64,000 bases of DNA from Gammaproteobacteria bacterium (GTDB lineage Bacteria; Pseudomonadota; Gammaproteobacteria; Steroidobacterales; Woeseiaceae): positions 1 to 64,000 of the forward strand of contig JAHZJK010000006.1 of the NCBI GenBank assembly GCA_022600955.1. The letters are read 5' to 3'. Positions 10,091-18,826 of this stretch are shown here, one piece after another (the stretch's first letter is position 1; each line of letters opens with the position of its first letter). The position numbers and the translations under genes are program-made. A model generated the notes under the pieces. It made no database searches. It was not told the DNA's origin and was given only the letters and a program-made list of their open reading frames with translations.

Positions 10091-12010
10091 CTATAGGGTC
10101 GTGGGTCGGTCAGCCTCAGGCAGCTTGAGCAGCAATGGTTCTAAAACTTCAATGAGTTCATGAAGATATGGCTCATAGTTTTTCCAGAGGTTCACGGAAC
10201 TGGAATATATTGGCTGTCGCACCTGCTCAGAACTTGCTGTCTTAACCGCCCGTGCTGTTTCATGAAAACTCAAACAGGCCTCTTCGAACGGCAATCCGCA
10301 ATAGTCCAGGATGCGCCGAACCTGGCCGTCAAGGTCGGCAACAACCTGCTCATAGTGGACGTCAAGTACGAACCCGGGGAGCACGGTGTGGATGTGATCG
10401 AGCAGACGCTGGTACTGGAGATAGTATTCGCCGAGCTCCATAAGGTCATAGGTAAACGGCTGCCCGCTCGCGAACAGCTGCTTGTAGGAGCCGAAACAAC
10501 TATCCATCGGGTGGCGCCGCGCGTTGATTATGCGGGCGTTCGGCAGCGCTGCTCGCAGCAAGCCGATATACATGAAGTTGTTCGGATTCTTGTCGATAAA
10601 GAACGCAGCGCCCGCGCGATACTTCTGCGTAGACTCGATGTACTGCGAACCGACATCACGCCAATGCTCCGCACTGAGCTCGACAACGTTATCGGGGTAG
10701 CCCGATTTGCATCCCGTTTTTCGCCGCATGCCGGTAACCACTTTGGCAAGATCGCCCAATTCATGAGTTCCATCGACCTGGCTGTGACTGGCGAGAATCT
10801 GTTCGATGAGTGTTGAGCCCGAGCGCGGCAATCCGACGATAAAAATTGGTGACGGGTCATCGCAGCCGACATCCGAATGCTCCGCGAAGAATGGGGCATC
10901 CATCAGCTCAATCGCACGCCCAATACCTGCCTCGGTCTCAACAGGATCATAAGACTCTGCCTGCCGACGCAAGTCGTTGCATTGCCGATAATGCTCGAAC
11001 GCGGCTTGGTAATTCTTGTGAGATTCGAAATCCAGGCCCAGCGCATTGTGGATCTGCACTCGCGAATCGTCCCTTAGATCCTCGTTGTCCAACAACACCT
11101 GCATAGCAGCGACTTCCGCAGCGTCGAACTGGAACGTTTTGAGATTGGCGAGACTCCAATACGACTCGGCATGATCAGCCTTTGTGGCAATACTGCGCCG
11201 ATACATGGCTATAGCGTCGTCTTGTTTTCCCACCGTCTTGAGGTGGTGTCCGAGACTGCACATCGCACCCGCTTTGCCCGGCGCAATAGCCAACGCTCTT
11301 TCATACGCATCGATAGCTTCGTCGTGCCGACCCATCGCACCGAGCACGTTCGCATGCAACATGTGCGGTTCAGCCTTATCCGGGGCAAGACTGATCACGC
11401 GCGTTGCACAATCCAGCGCATCGTCCAGTTTTTCGAGCTCGCGCAGCACATTACACAAGTCGACCCAGATGCGCCCATAGTCGGGCGCGTTAGCTGCGGC
11501 ATGTCTTAGAAAAACCTCCGCATCGCGATAGCGTTTCTTCTCAGTCGCAATCTCAGCCAGAAGTCGCGCAGCCTCAACGTGCTCAGGATCCTTTTTTAGA
11601 ATCTCGCGATAGATATCTTCCGCTTTGTTCGGCTCCTCCGATTTCGCAAACTCCGCAGCTTTTTGCAGCTCGGCGCTATAGGCCATTTTTTTGCTGGCTG
11701 CCTGCGTTGGCATTTCAGTCGTATCAGCTGGCGGCGCATTTGCCAGCACTTCATGGGCTTTGTCGAGTTTCTGTACAAGGTTCGCCCGGGTCGGGTCCAG
11801 TCGCAGAGACTGCTCATAGGCCTTGATCGCCGTACCGACGTAGCCCTGTGCAAACAACACATCACCGAAGACATCGTGGGCCAGCGCGAAATCAGGATGC
11901 AACTTGATGGCCTGATCAAGACGTTGCCTGGCTTCGGGAAAATTTTTCATCGCAAGGCTGACCCTGGCTGCAAGGCATAGCAGGTTTGCGTCCCTGGGGA
12001 ACAGCTGCAA
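10091..12010 (-). CDS. TPR-repeat sulfotransferase family protein (start uncertain)
   Basis: The N-terminal half (to about residue 330) consists of tetratricopeptide repeats. The C-terminal part is a sulfotransferase-like domain with the PAPS 5'-phosphate loop PRSGST near residue 390 and a conserved tail (TASSEQVRQPIYSSS). The only conventional start is TTG at 12010. However, the same frame stays open and reads like the first TPR repeat up to a TGA at 12146-12148, with no ATG, GTG or TTG in it. An ATT at 12107-12109 sits 7 bases behind a GAGGA on the coding strand. Starting there gives about 672 residues, close to the 667 of the paralog at 13127-15130. Either a rare ATT start or a damaged N-terminus is possible. 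Known family members are often linked to TonB-dependent receptor genes; the acceptor is unknown. Confidence 0.85.
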   Translation of the reverse strand: MQLFPRDANLLCLAARVSLAMKNFPEARQRLDQAIKLHPDFALAHDVFGDVLFAQGYVGTAIKAYEQSLRLDPTRANLVQKLDKAHEVLANAPPADTTEMPTQAASKKMAYSAELQKAAEFAKSEEPNKAEDIYREILKKDPEHVEAARLLAEIATEKKRYRDAEVFLRHAAANAPDYGRIWVDLCNVLRELEKLDDALDCATRVISLAPDKAEPHMLHANVLGAMGRHDEAIDAYERALAIAPGKAGAMCSLGHHLKTVGKQDDAIAMYRRSIATKADHAESYWSLANLKTFQFDAAEVAAMQVLLDNEDLRDDSRVQIHNALGLDFESHKNYQAAFEHYRQCNDLRRQAESYDPVETEAGIGRAIELMDAPFFAEHSDVGCDDPSPIFIVGLPRSGSTLIEQILASHSQVDGTHELGDLAKVVTGMRRKTGCKSGYPDNVVELSAEHWRDVGSQYIESTQKYRAGAAFFIDKNPNNFMYIGLLRAALPNARIINARRHPMDSCFGSYKQLFASGQPFTYDLMELGEYYLQYQRLLDHIHTVLPGFVLDVHYEQVVADLDGQVRRILDYCGLPFEEACLSFHETARAVKTASSEQVRQPIYSSSVNLWKNYEPYLHELIEVLEPLLLKLPEADRPTTL

Positions 12011-12239
12011 CGCTTCACGGCAGGTCGCCGCGGCCTGTGGCGCATTGCCGGCACGAAGCTGGGCACCTGCTGTTGCGAAAAGGTCCTGTGGTTTGGCGTC
12101 GACTGGAATCGCACCGTCCTCGAGATAAAGAGCTGGTACGAAAGTTCAACACAGCACTCGCACTAATGCCAGTAGCCCCTGAGCGAATCAGAGCCGCCTA
12201 TTGTGGTGCTCGCCTGAACCTTCTAACCTCACCTCTAAT

Positions 12240-13130
12240 ATGAAGAGCTTCAGAGATGCAATTCGAACGCGGGACTTCGCTGTAACAGCTGAGTGTTTTC
12301 TCAGACCGGAGACGGATGCGGAGTCGATACGGCATCAGGCCGAGTTGTTGCGCGACAGCATTGACGGCGTGATTGTCACCGACAATCAGTTCGGCCGTTT
12401 GCACATGTCTGCACTGGCCGCAGCAACGCTGATGCGACGAAATGGCATCGACCCGATAATGCAGTTAAGTTGTCGCAATCGAAACAGGATTGCGTTGCTG
12501 GCCGACCTCATGGGCGCCGCGGCTCTGAACATAAACAATCTGTTGCTGGTCCGTGGCAACCGCATCCCCGACGTGCTTGAGCCGCGACCAAAAGCCGTAT
12601 TCGACATGACCGGCGCGGAGCTGATCGCCTCGGCTGCAGCTATGGTCGACGATGAACAAATGAGGTCGCCCCCGGATTTTTTCATCGGTGGCCTGGTAAC
12701 GCCCCACAGGCCAGCCCCGGGCTGGCAACCCCGAAAACTCAATGAGAAAGCGGATGCGGGCGCCAGGTTTATGCTTACGCATCCATGCCTCGATATGGAT
12801 TTGCTACGCACCTACATGCAACAGCTTGTTTCGGCCCAGATCACCCGCAAACTATCGGTCATAGCGACAACCGCAATCCTGACGTCGGCCGAAGATGCAC
12901 GCTGGCTACGCGATGCAAGGCCGAACACGACGATACCGGAGCAGCTTGCCACCAGAATCGAAGCCGCGGCGGACCCTGAGAAAACAGGCTTTGACATTTG
13001 TGTTGAACAGGTCGCGGAACTCCGTGAGATTCCCGGTATCGCTGGCGTCAACATCATGGCGACCACAGACCTTGCAAAAATTCCGCAGCTCGTTGATGCC
13101 ACTGGCCTGGGCACCGGAGCGACGCAGTGA
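12240..13130 (+). CDS. Methylenetetrahydrofolate reductase (MetF) family protein
   Basis: This 296-residue protein has the predicted (beta/alpha)8 fold of the MetF family. It shows VTAECFLRPETD at strand 1 (family Glu), VTDNQFGR, MQLSCRNRN and the LLVRGN turn. Most MetF enzymes have RGD or TGD at that turn; here the Asp is replaced by Asn, so the catalytic details may differ. I start at ATG 12240 because the preceding in-frame residues do not resemble the family. The family interconverts 5-methyl- and 5,10-methylene-tetrahydrofolate. Near two GcvT-type methyltransferases, oxidation of methyl-THF formed during demethylation is a sensible role (inference). It overlaps the next gene by 4 bp (GTGA) and is divergent from the first TPR-sulfotransferase. 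Confidence 0.83.
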   Translation: MKSFRDAIRTRDFAVTAECFLRPETDAESIRHQAELLRDSIDGVIVTDNQFGRLHMSALAAATLMRRNGIDPIMQLSCRNRNRIALLADLMGAAALNINNLLLVRGNRIPDVLEPRPKAVFDMTGAELIASAAAMVDDEQMRSPPDFFIGGLVTPHRPAPGWQPRKLNEKADAGARFMLTHPCLDMDLLRTYMQQLVSAQITRKLSVIATTAILTSAEDARWLRDARPNTTIPEQLATRIEAAADPEKTGFDICVEQVAELREIPGIAGVNIMATTDLAKIPQLVDATGLGTGATQ

Positions 13131-15130
13131 CCAATCCGAATGATTCGCAACTCACGGTTGAGGGCGTTTTCAGGCTGGTCAATTCAGGACAGTTCGGCGC
13201 GGCGGAGGAGTATTGTGTTGCCTACCTGCAGAAGCAGCCGGATGACGTCAATGTCCTTGGATTGCTGGGCGCAATCCTGCTTAAACTGGGCCGGCCTGCC
13301 GACGCAAGGCCTGTGCTTGAACACGCGACCCGATTGGCACCGGATTTTTCCAAGCCATTCGAGGATCTTGGGGTCTTGCACCTCGGCGAAGGTGATGCAA
13401 AGCAGGCAGTTCGCTACTTTGAGAAAGCCGTCAGCATCGATGCCAGTCAACCCGGCGCCTGGGCAGGGCTTGCGAACGCCTGGTCACGACTTGGAGAGCA
13501 AAAACAGGCGCAGGCTGCCCGCAGGCGTTACCTCGAATTGTCACCGACAGGCCGGTTACTCGACGAGGCAAGCCGTCTAAGAACCGCGGGCGATGTGAGC
13601 AGAGCGGAACAGATCTGCGAAGAGCTTCTGGCGAAAGAACCGAACAACACGGATGCCCTCCGACTGCTCGCGGGCATCGCGACCGATGACGAACGCTACA
13701 TCGTTGCCGAGGGCCTGTTAAAGCGGATCGTGAAACTTACGTCCAACCACTATCTCGGCTACAACGAACTTGGACGGTTCCTTGGCGATCGCGGTCGCAT
13801 ACCGGAAGCTGCAGAACAAATGAAAATTGCAGTACGCCTGGATCCGGCCGTCGTTGAGAATCACCGCGTTCTCGGTGACCTCCTGTCGATTGTTGGGCGG
13901 GAACAGGATGCTTGCGACGCCTACAAGGCCGCACTTGAGATTGATGCGACTGATACGCCTGCACTGCTCGGCAGCGCCCACATGCTTAGAATACTGGGCA
14001 AGCCCGACGAAGCGATCGCAGCCTACGAGAGCAGTCTCTCGATTCGGCCTGACGCAGGTGACGCATGGTGGAGCCTGGCGACAATGCCTGGTTACGCTTT
14101 TTCGCCGGCGCAACTTGAAGTCATGCGCGGGTTACTCGAGGACGAAGATCTTCCACAGAATGCGCGTATCAGCGTGTCATTTGCGCTCGCGCGCGCCGCA
14201 GAGAAAAGCCAGCAGTACGACGATGCCTGGAAACACTACGAACTGGGCAACCGCCTGAGAAGGTCACAGGTAAGTTACGACCCTGTTCAGACCGAGCTTA
14301 CGCATGATTCGATCATTGAAACCTTCACGGCCAATTTGCTCAACCGCGTAACAAGGATTGATGACGAAGGCCCCAGGCCGATCTTTATCGTAGGGATGCC
14401 ACGCTCGGGTTCAACACTTCTGGAGCAAATTCTCGCGAGTCATAGCCAGATCGAAGGCTGTGGCGAGCTGCCATACATCGTCATGCTGAGTTCCAGCATC
14501 AGCAATGCTCAAGGCAGCGGCAAACGCTACCCGGAATCGGTGCTCGATATGACGACTGAGCAACGTCTCGCGCTCGGCCAAAATTACCTGTACCAGACTC
14601 GCACGCATCGAAAGCAAGACCTGTCCTGCTTCACCGACAAGATGCCCGCCAATTTCTCGCACATCGGTATGATTCACCTCGCTTTGCCTGATGCATGCAT
14701 CATCGACGCGCGCCGGTCGCCACTCGATACCTGTATCGCCAACTATCGCCAACTGTTTGCCCAGGGAAAAAAGCAGTCGTACGACTTGTTCGAACTTGCT
14801 GACTACTACCTCGAGTACAGGCGTATCATGGACCATTGGGACGAGGTGTTACCGGGGCGCGTTCTGCGAGTCCAGTACGAGGACGTAGTAGCTGATATAG
14901 AAAGTCAGGCGCGGCGCATTCTCGAGTACTGTGGCCTGCCCTGGGAAGATGAGTGTCTTAACTTCTTTGACAATGAACGCGCCGTTAATACGGCAAGCTC
15001 AGAGCAGGTGCGGCAGCCAATCTATGCCAAGTCTATTGAGTTCTGGAAAAACTACGATGCGCATCTGGATGATCTGAAAGATGTCCTGGCTGATGTGATC
15101 TCAGGCAGCGGTCATGAAACCATGCTTTGA
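13127..15130 (+). CDS. TPR-repeat sulfotransferase family protein
   Basis: This 667-residue protein has about ten tetratricopeptide repeats over residues 5-390, then a sulfotransferase domain. The PAPS-binding loop PRSGSTLLEQILASHSQ begins near residue 425. The C-terminal segment TASSEQVRQPIYAKS is nearly the same as in the paralog at 10091-12010. The GTG start at 13127 overlaps the MetF-family stop by 4 bp, indicating translational coupling. No signal peptide is seen, so the protein is probably cytoplasmic. Its 3' end overlaps the convergent hydroxylase-like gene by 19 bp. The sulfate acceptor is unknown; members of this family may modify proteins or small molecules, and activity has not been shown for most. 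Confidence 0.88.
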   Translation: MTNPNDSQLTVEGVFRLVNSGQFGAAEEYCVAYLQKQPDDVNVLGLLGAILLKLGRPADARPVLEHATRLAPDFSKPFEDLGVLHLGEGDAKQAVRYFEKAVSIDASQPGAWAGLANAWSRLGEQKQAQAARRRYLELSPTGRLLDEASRLRTAGDVSRAEQICEELLAKEPNNTDALRLLAGIATDDERYIVAEGLLKRIVKLTSNHYLGYNELGRFLGDRGRIPEAAEQMKIAVRLDPAVVENHRVLGDLLSIVGREQDACDAYKAALEIDATDTPALLGSAHMLRILGKPDEAIAAYESSLSIRPDAGDAWWSLATMPGYAFSPAQLEVMRGLLEDEDLPQNARISVSFALARAAEKSQQYDDAWKHYELGNRLRRSQVSYDPVQTELTHDSIIETFTANLLNRVTRIDDEGPRPIFIVGMPRSGSTLLEQILASHSQIEGCGELPYIVMLSSSISNAQGSGKRYPESVLDMTTEQRLALGQNYLYQTRTHRKQDLSCFTDKMPANFSHIGMIHLALPDACIIDARRSPLDTCIANYRQLFAQGKKQSYDLFELADYYLEYRRIMDHWDEVLPGRVLRVQYEDVVADIESQARRILEYCGLPWEDECLNFFDNERAVNTASSEQVRQPIYAKSIEFWKNYDAHLDDLKDVLADVISGSGHETML

Positions 15131-15798
15131 ACCGAGTCTGGCGGCACGTAGTCAAAAATGAAGGTAATGCGATCTTCTTTACCTTTGTTCGCAACTGAGT
15201 GACGCATCTGGTTGTTAATCTCGTATGCCTGCCCGGGCTGGAACTGGTATGGCCGTCCGTCGATCATGAATCTGACCCTCGGGTTTGTCGTAATCGGCAC
15301 GTGAATACGATGGCCGCGATGAAACGACTCATGTTTATCGGTATGCGGCGTGACATTCTTGCCTGCGAGAAGCTTCGCGGCCATCGCCCGGATGACGGTT
15401 CCGCCCGGTGGATAGCAGCGCGATATTATGTCATCCATTAGTGGCAACGCGACGTCAGCCAGCCTTGGCCAGCCAGCTTCACGGCTTACCACGATATCCG
15501 GCCATCTCTCGAGATCGACGAACAACAGTAGTATTGACTGCGTGTCATAGTGAACATCGAAAGTCTTTTGTCGATAGGCATCTTCGCGCCAGGCATCGTC
15601 GTCCTGCGCCAGAATCAGGTCGCGCAAGGCGCTAGAGTCAACGTCTCCGAGTTCGCGTAGCGGGCTGTCTATGTTCAATTCAAGATCTCTCGGTAGCAGA
15701 CGAGTCGAAAAACAGTGTACCGGGGTGTTTACAAAATGCCATTTTTTCCCGTCAAAAGTGGCTGAAATTCGCAAAATTGATTGTATACTCAGAGCCAC
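15112..15798 (-). CDS. Aspartyl/asparaginyl beta-hydroxylase-like 2OG dioxygenase
   Basis: This 228-residue protein matches the Asp_Arg_Hydrox domain. It shows the iron-binding HTD (residues 152-154) within TPHTDKHESFHRGHRIHVPI, followed by a distal His in NNQMRHSV (residue 200). The Arg of HRIHVP fits the 2-oxoglutarate site. The N-terminus is uncertain: GTG at 15798 is the longest start, and it would overlap the promoter proposed for the divergent regulator gene only 18 bp away. The protein is soluble with no signal peptide. Genes of this type frequently sit beside TonB-dependent receptors and TPR-sulfotransferases. The target, protein or small molecule, is not known. Confidence 0.82.
   Translation of the reverse strand: MALSIQSILRISATFDGKKWHFVNTPVHCFSTRLLPRDLELNIDSPLRELGDVDSSALRDLILAQDDDAWREDAYRQKTFDVHYDTQSILLLFVDLERWPDIVVSREAGWPRLADVALPLMDDIISRCYPPGGTVIRAMAAKLLAGKNVTPHTDKHESFHRGHRIHVPITTNPRVRFMIDGRPYQFQPGQAYEINNQMRHSVANKGKEDRITFIFDYVPPDSVQSMVS
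15762..15789 (+). promoter_or_regulatory. Candidate sigma70-type promoter for the AraC-family gene
   Basis: A CTGAAA (-35) at 15762-15767 is followed after 16 bp by TATACT (-10) at 15784-15789. Transcription would start about 20 bp before the ATG at 15816. It lies inside the annotated 5' end of the divergent hydroxylase-like gene, so the two genes may influence each other. Confidence 0.4.
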
Positions 15799-15815
15799 TA
15801 GTTCGGGGAGCCCAT

Positions 15816-16598
15816 ATGCATGCCGCCAAGTTTGTAGATAGCTATTTTGACGCCTGGAATCATCACGATGCCCAGAGCGTGGCTGATCACCTGACCAAGG
15901 ATGGCATCTACCATGACCTGCCGGAAAATGTGCAGCGCACGAAACAACAGCTCATTACCAATTTAAATGGTTTCTTTTCCAACTATCGGCACCGATATGA
16001 GCTGACCGGCGAAATGCTCTCCAGCGACGAAACCATCGCATTCCAGTACCGCATGATTTCACCCGACGGCAACGGCGACGATGAGATTCTGTACAACGGA
16101 GCGGAATTCATGACGCTGCGAGGTGATGCCGCAATTTCGATTGTCGACTACTATGACATTCCCGGTATCACCCGACCTGCCGAACTTGCCCAGGCAACCT
16201 CGCACGACAACGTGCAACCGAAGTATGCAAAATCCGGCCTTGATGACGATCACCTTGCGGCGTACAAACAACGCCTTGATCACATCATGCAGGCCGAGCA
16301 GTTCTTTCTTGAGCCAAACCTGACATTGCCGCGTCTCGCGGATACCGTTGGCTGCTCAGTGAATCATCTGTCGCAAGTCATCAATTCCGGTTTCGGCATG
16401 AGCTTCTTCGACTACATAAATCAATACAGGGTCGGGCATGCCCAGGCACTCTTGACCGAACTCAACGGGCAGAAAGGCGCGGTACTCAATATCGCGTTTA
16501 CGGTCGGTTTCAATTCGAACTCGGCGTTCTACGCTGCTTTCAAGAAACACGTTGGTCAAACACCCGCCCAGTACCGTCGAAGTCGCGCTGCTTCCTGA
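15816..16598 (+). CDS. AraC-family regulator with N-terminal SnoaL/NTF2-like domain
   Basis: This 260-residue protein has two parts. Residues 1-115 look like a SnoaL/NTF2-like ligand-binding fold (FVDSYFDAWNHHDAQSVADH near the start). Residues 150-258 form an AraC-type double helix-turn-helix with LPRLADTVGCSVNHLSQVIN and the second-helix pattern NIAFTVGFNSNSAFYAAFKK, ending in GQTPAQYR. I prefer ATG 15816 over a TTG 39 bases upstream because GGGGAG lies at the right distance before the ATG. A SnoaL-like sensor is unusual for this family, whose N-termini are commonly cupin-like, and points to a small hydrophobic or amine ligand (inference). It likely controls the flavin oxidase/MFS genes just downstream. 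Confidence 0.85.
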   Translation: MHAAKFVDSYFDAWNHHDAQSVADHLTKDGIYHDLPENVQRTKQQLITNLNGFFSNYRHRYELTGEMLSSDETIAFQYRMISPDGNGDDEILYNGAEFMTLRGDAAISIVDYYDIPGITRPAELAQATSHDNVQPKYAKSGLDDDHLAAYKQRLDHIMQAEQFFLEPNLTLPRLADTVGCSVNHLSQVINSGFGMSFFDYINQYRVGHAQALLTELNGQKGAVLNIAFTVGFNSNSAFYAAFKKHVGQTPAQYRRSRAAS

Positions 16599-16669
16599 CG
16601 CTGATCGTGCAGGCGCCCCGCCTATAGGCCAGGATGCATAGCGTCGATGTATTCGACGAAATGTCGTAC

Positions 16670-17959
16670 ATGAGCAAACGCCCGGTCCAACCACAGCCGC
16701 ATACCGGCTCCTACTATGCGGCATCCCTAAACGATACGACGCGCTACGCCGCACTTGCCGGAGAACACGTTGCTGATATCTGTGTCGTCGGCGCGGGCTT
16801 TACCGGTGTTTCCACTGCGCTGCACCTTGCCGAACGCGGTTACAAGGTCCATGTCGTCGAGGCGAACCGCGTCGGCTGGGGCGCGTCAGGCCGCAATGGA
16901 GGGCAGCTCATCGGTGGCATCGCCGGTGAAGCCGCGATTGCCAAGCACCACGGCAGAGATGTTGAGGAGTTGTTCGGCGAACTGCGTTGGGCAGGTCATG
17001 ACATCGTGCGCGAACGCGTCGAAACCTATGAAATTGAATGCGACCTGAAATCCGGCTACCTCGACGTGGCGCTAAAACCACGCCACCTGCGCGACAACCG
17101 GGCTGATCTTGATCGACTTCAAAATACCGGTTTCCCGCATGAAGTCCGTCTGCTCTCAGAAGACGAGACGGCTGAATTGACAGGCACGCACACGTACATC
17201 GGTGCACTTTTGAATATGGGAAACGGCCACCTGCATCCGCTAAACCTGTGTGCTGGCGAAGCCCGCGCTGCCGTGTCGCTGGGAGCTTCAATTAGTGAGG
17301 AATCGCCGGTTGTTGCTATCGAGAGGGGCGAACGACCAAGAGTCGTCACAGCAAACGGCACCGTAACAGCCGACGCGGTCGTTCTCGCGGGCAATGCATA
17401 TCATTTTCTCGAGCCCAAACTGCGCGGCATCATGTTTCCCGTGAACAGTTTCATTGTAGCGACTGAGCCGTTGTCCGAGGACGTCGTCAATGCAATAAAC
17501 CCACGCGACCTCGCGATTTGCGACCCTAACTTTGTGCTGAAGTATTATCGCCTGAGTGCCGACAAGCGGCTCCTGTTTGGCGGTCGCTTCAATTACTTTG
17601 GCGATGACCCTGCAGTTATTCGACGGCATCACCGGTCGAGCCTCTCACGCATCTACCCGGCACTTGCAGACGTTCGATTTGACTACGCATGGGGTGGCAC
17701 AATCGGCGTGCCAGTCAAACGCGTACCACTACTCGGTCGACTCGCACCCAATGTTTTTTACAGCCAGGGTTATTCTGGCCACGGCGTCAATGTTACGCAT
17801 TTGGCGGGTCGCATAATGGCGGACGCAGTCGCAGGCACGCTCGAACAATTTGACATGTTCGCCAACGTCAAGCCGTTCGTTGTGCCCGGTGCGCACACGT
17901 TTATGAAGCCGATGGTGTCGCTCGGCATGATGTACTACAAAATCAAGGACGCGCTCTGA
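16670..17959 (+). CDS. DAO-family FAD oxidoreductase (PuuB-like)
   Basis: This 429-residue flavoprotein of the D-amino-acid oxidase family has CVVGAGFTGVSTALHLAERG near residue 37, then WGASGRNGGQ, the signature of gamma-glutamylputrescine oxidase-like and related amine oxidases. A C-terminal QGYSGHGV loop completes the FAD site. ATG 16670 is chosen over starts at 16634 and 16661 because MSKRPVQPQPHTGSYYAAS then aligns end-to-end with the paralog at 19248, which has the same length. The substrate is probably a primary or secondary amine, not further resolvable. The stop overlaps the next ATG (TGATG), so it is coupled to the membrane protein. It is the first enzyme gene after the AraC-type regulator. 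Confidence 0.87.
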   Translation: MSKRPVQPQPHTGSYYAASLNDTTRYAALAGEHVADICVVGAGFTGVSTALHLAERGYKVHVVEANRVGWGASGRNGGQLIGGIAGEAAIAKHHGRDVEELFGELRWAGHDIVRERVETYEIECDLKSGYLDVALKPRHLRDNRADLDRLQNTGFPHEVRLLSEDETAELTGTHTYIGALLNMGNGHLHPLNLCAGEARAAVSLGASISEESPVVAIERGERPRVVTANGTVTADAVVLAGNAYHFLEPKLRGIMFPVNSFIVATEPLSEDVVNAINPRDLAICDPNFVLKYYRLSADKRLLFGGRFNYFGDDPAVIRRHHRSSLSRIYPALADVRFDYAWGGTIGVPVKRVPLLGRLAPNVFYSQGYSGHGVNVTHLAGRIMADAVAGTLEQFDMFANVKPFVVPGAHTFMKPMVSLGMMYYKIKDAL

Positions 17960-18810
17960 TGAATGCGAAGGCAGCTGGCGGCGCCGATTCCAAGATGCAC
18001 AAGATACAACAGACGATCAAGTGGATCGTTTACACACTGTTGATCATAAACTTCGTCTATTACATCTTCGAAGACTGGAACAGGGCGACGCACACACTGA
18101 CCAGCAGTTCGACCTTCCTCGACTGGACCAGCGAGTTTGCAACCAGTATCGATGAATCCGCCTGGTTCATCTTGCTATTCATGCTCGAACTTGAAACTTA
18201 CATTATTGATGACGAAAACTGGCAGGGATGGTCAGCACGCATCGTCCGTGGCGTTCGCGTGATTTGCATTGTCATGATTGCGCATACGATCTACGCTTTT
18301 TCTGCCAGCACGATCAAGATGCATCCAACGGTGCCTGTCGAGAACGTTTCGAGCCTGTGCAGTATGATCGATAAAGATGTTTCTTACGTCTACAATCTGG
18401 AATACACAGAGGTCACCGCAGCAACCTGCGACTCTCTTTCAACCGCATCCGAATTCTATTGGGTGTCCACCGACCCGGTAGTCAGTGATCTTGCCGGCCT
18501 CACTCTTGAACGCCACCTGTTGTGGGCCGATCTTGCTGAAGCCGTCATCTGGGTTCTGGTGTTACTCGCGATTGAAATTGTCGTACGCCAGCAGGATCGC
18601 GGAATCACGGGCGGGGCGCTTTTCGTAAGCATGTCCCGCAGCAAGTTCGTCATGTATGCGCTGCTGTTGTTACTCGGCGTGTATTGGGCATCGCTGGGCC
18701 ACTGGATATACCTGTGGGACGAGATAGTCTGGATCGGTGGATTTGCTGCGATCGAAATGAATATTAGCGAGTGGCGCGACGACCTGCTCGAGCAACCGAA
18801 AACAGCGTAA
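17959..18810 (+). CDS. Multi-pass membrane protein of unknown function
   Basis: This 283-residue protein has about five or six hydrophobic segments: near residues 21-42, 70-88, 95-115, 190-210, 228-246 and 250-265. Between the third and fourth lies a roughly 70-residue polar loop containing two Cys (SSLCSMID and AATCDSL), which could form a disulfide in the periplasm. Acidic residues occur within the second segment (FMLELETYII). I do not recognise a family. It overlaps the upstream flavin oxidase stop by one base and is followed by the GFA-family gene, so it belongs to the same operon. A role as membrane partner, electron-transfer anchor or sensor is possible but not supported by motifs. Confidence 0.75.
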   Translation: MNAKAAGGADSKMHKIQQTIKWIVYTLLIINFVYYIFEDWNRATHTLTSSSTFLDWTSEFATSIDESAWFILLFMLELETYIIDDENWQGWSARIVRGVRVICIVMIAHTIYAFSASTIKMHPTVPVENVSSLCSMIDKDVSYVYNLEYTEVTAATCDSLSTASEFYWVSTDPVVSDLAGLTLERHLLWADLAEAVIWVLVLLAIEIVVRQQDRGITGGALFVSMSRSKFVMYALLLLLGVYWASLGHWIYLWDEIVWIGGFAAIEMNISEWRDDLLEQPKTA

Positions 18811-18826
18811 CAATGAGGAAATCGAT

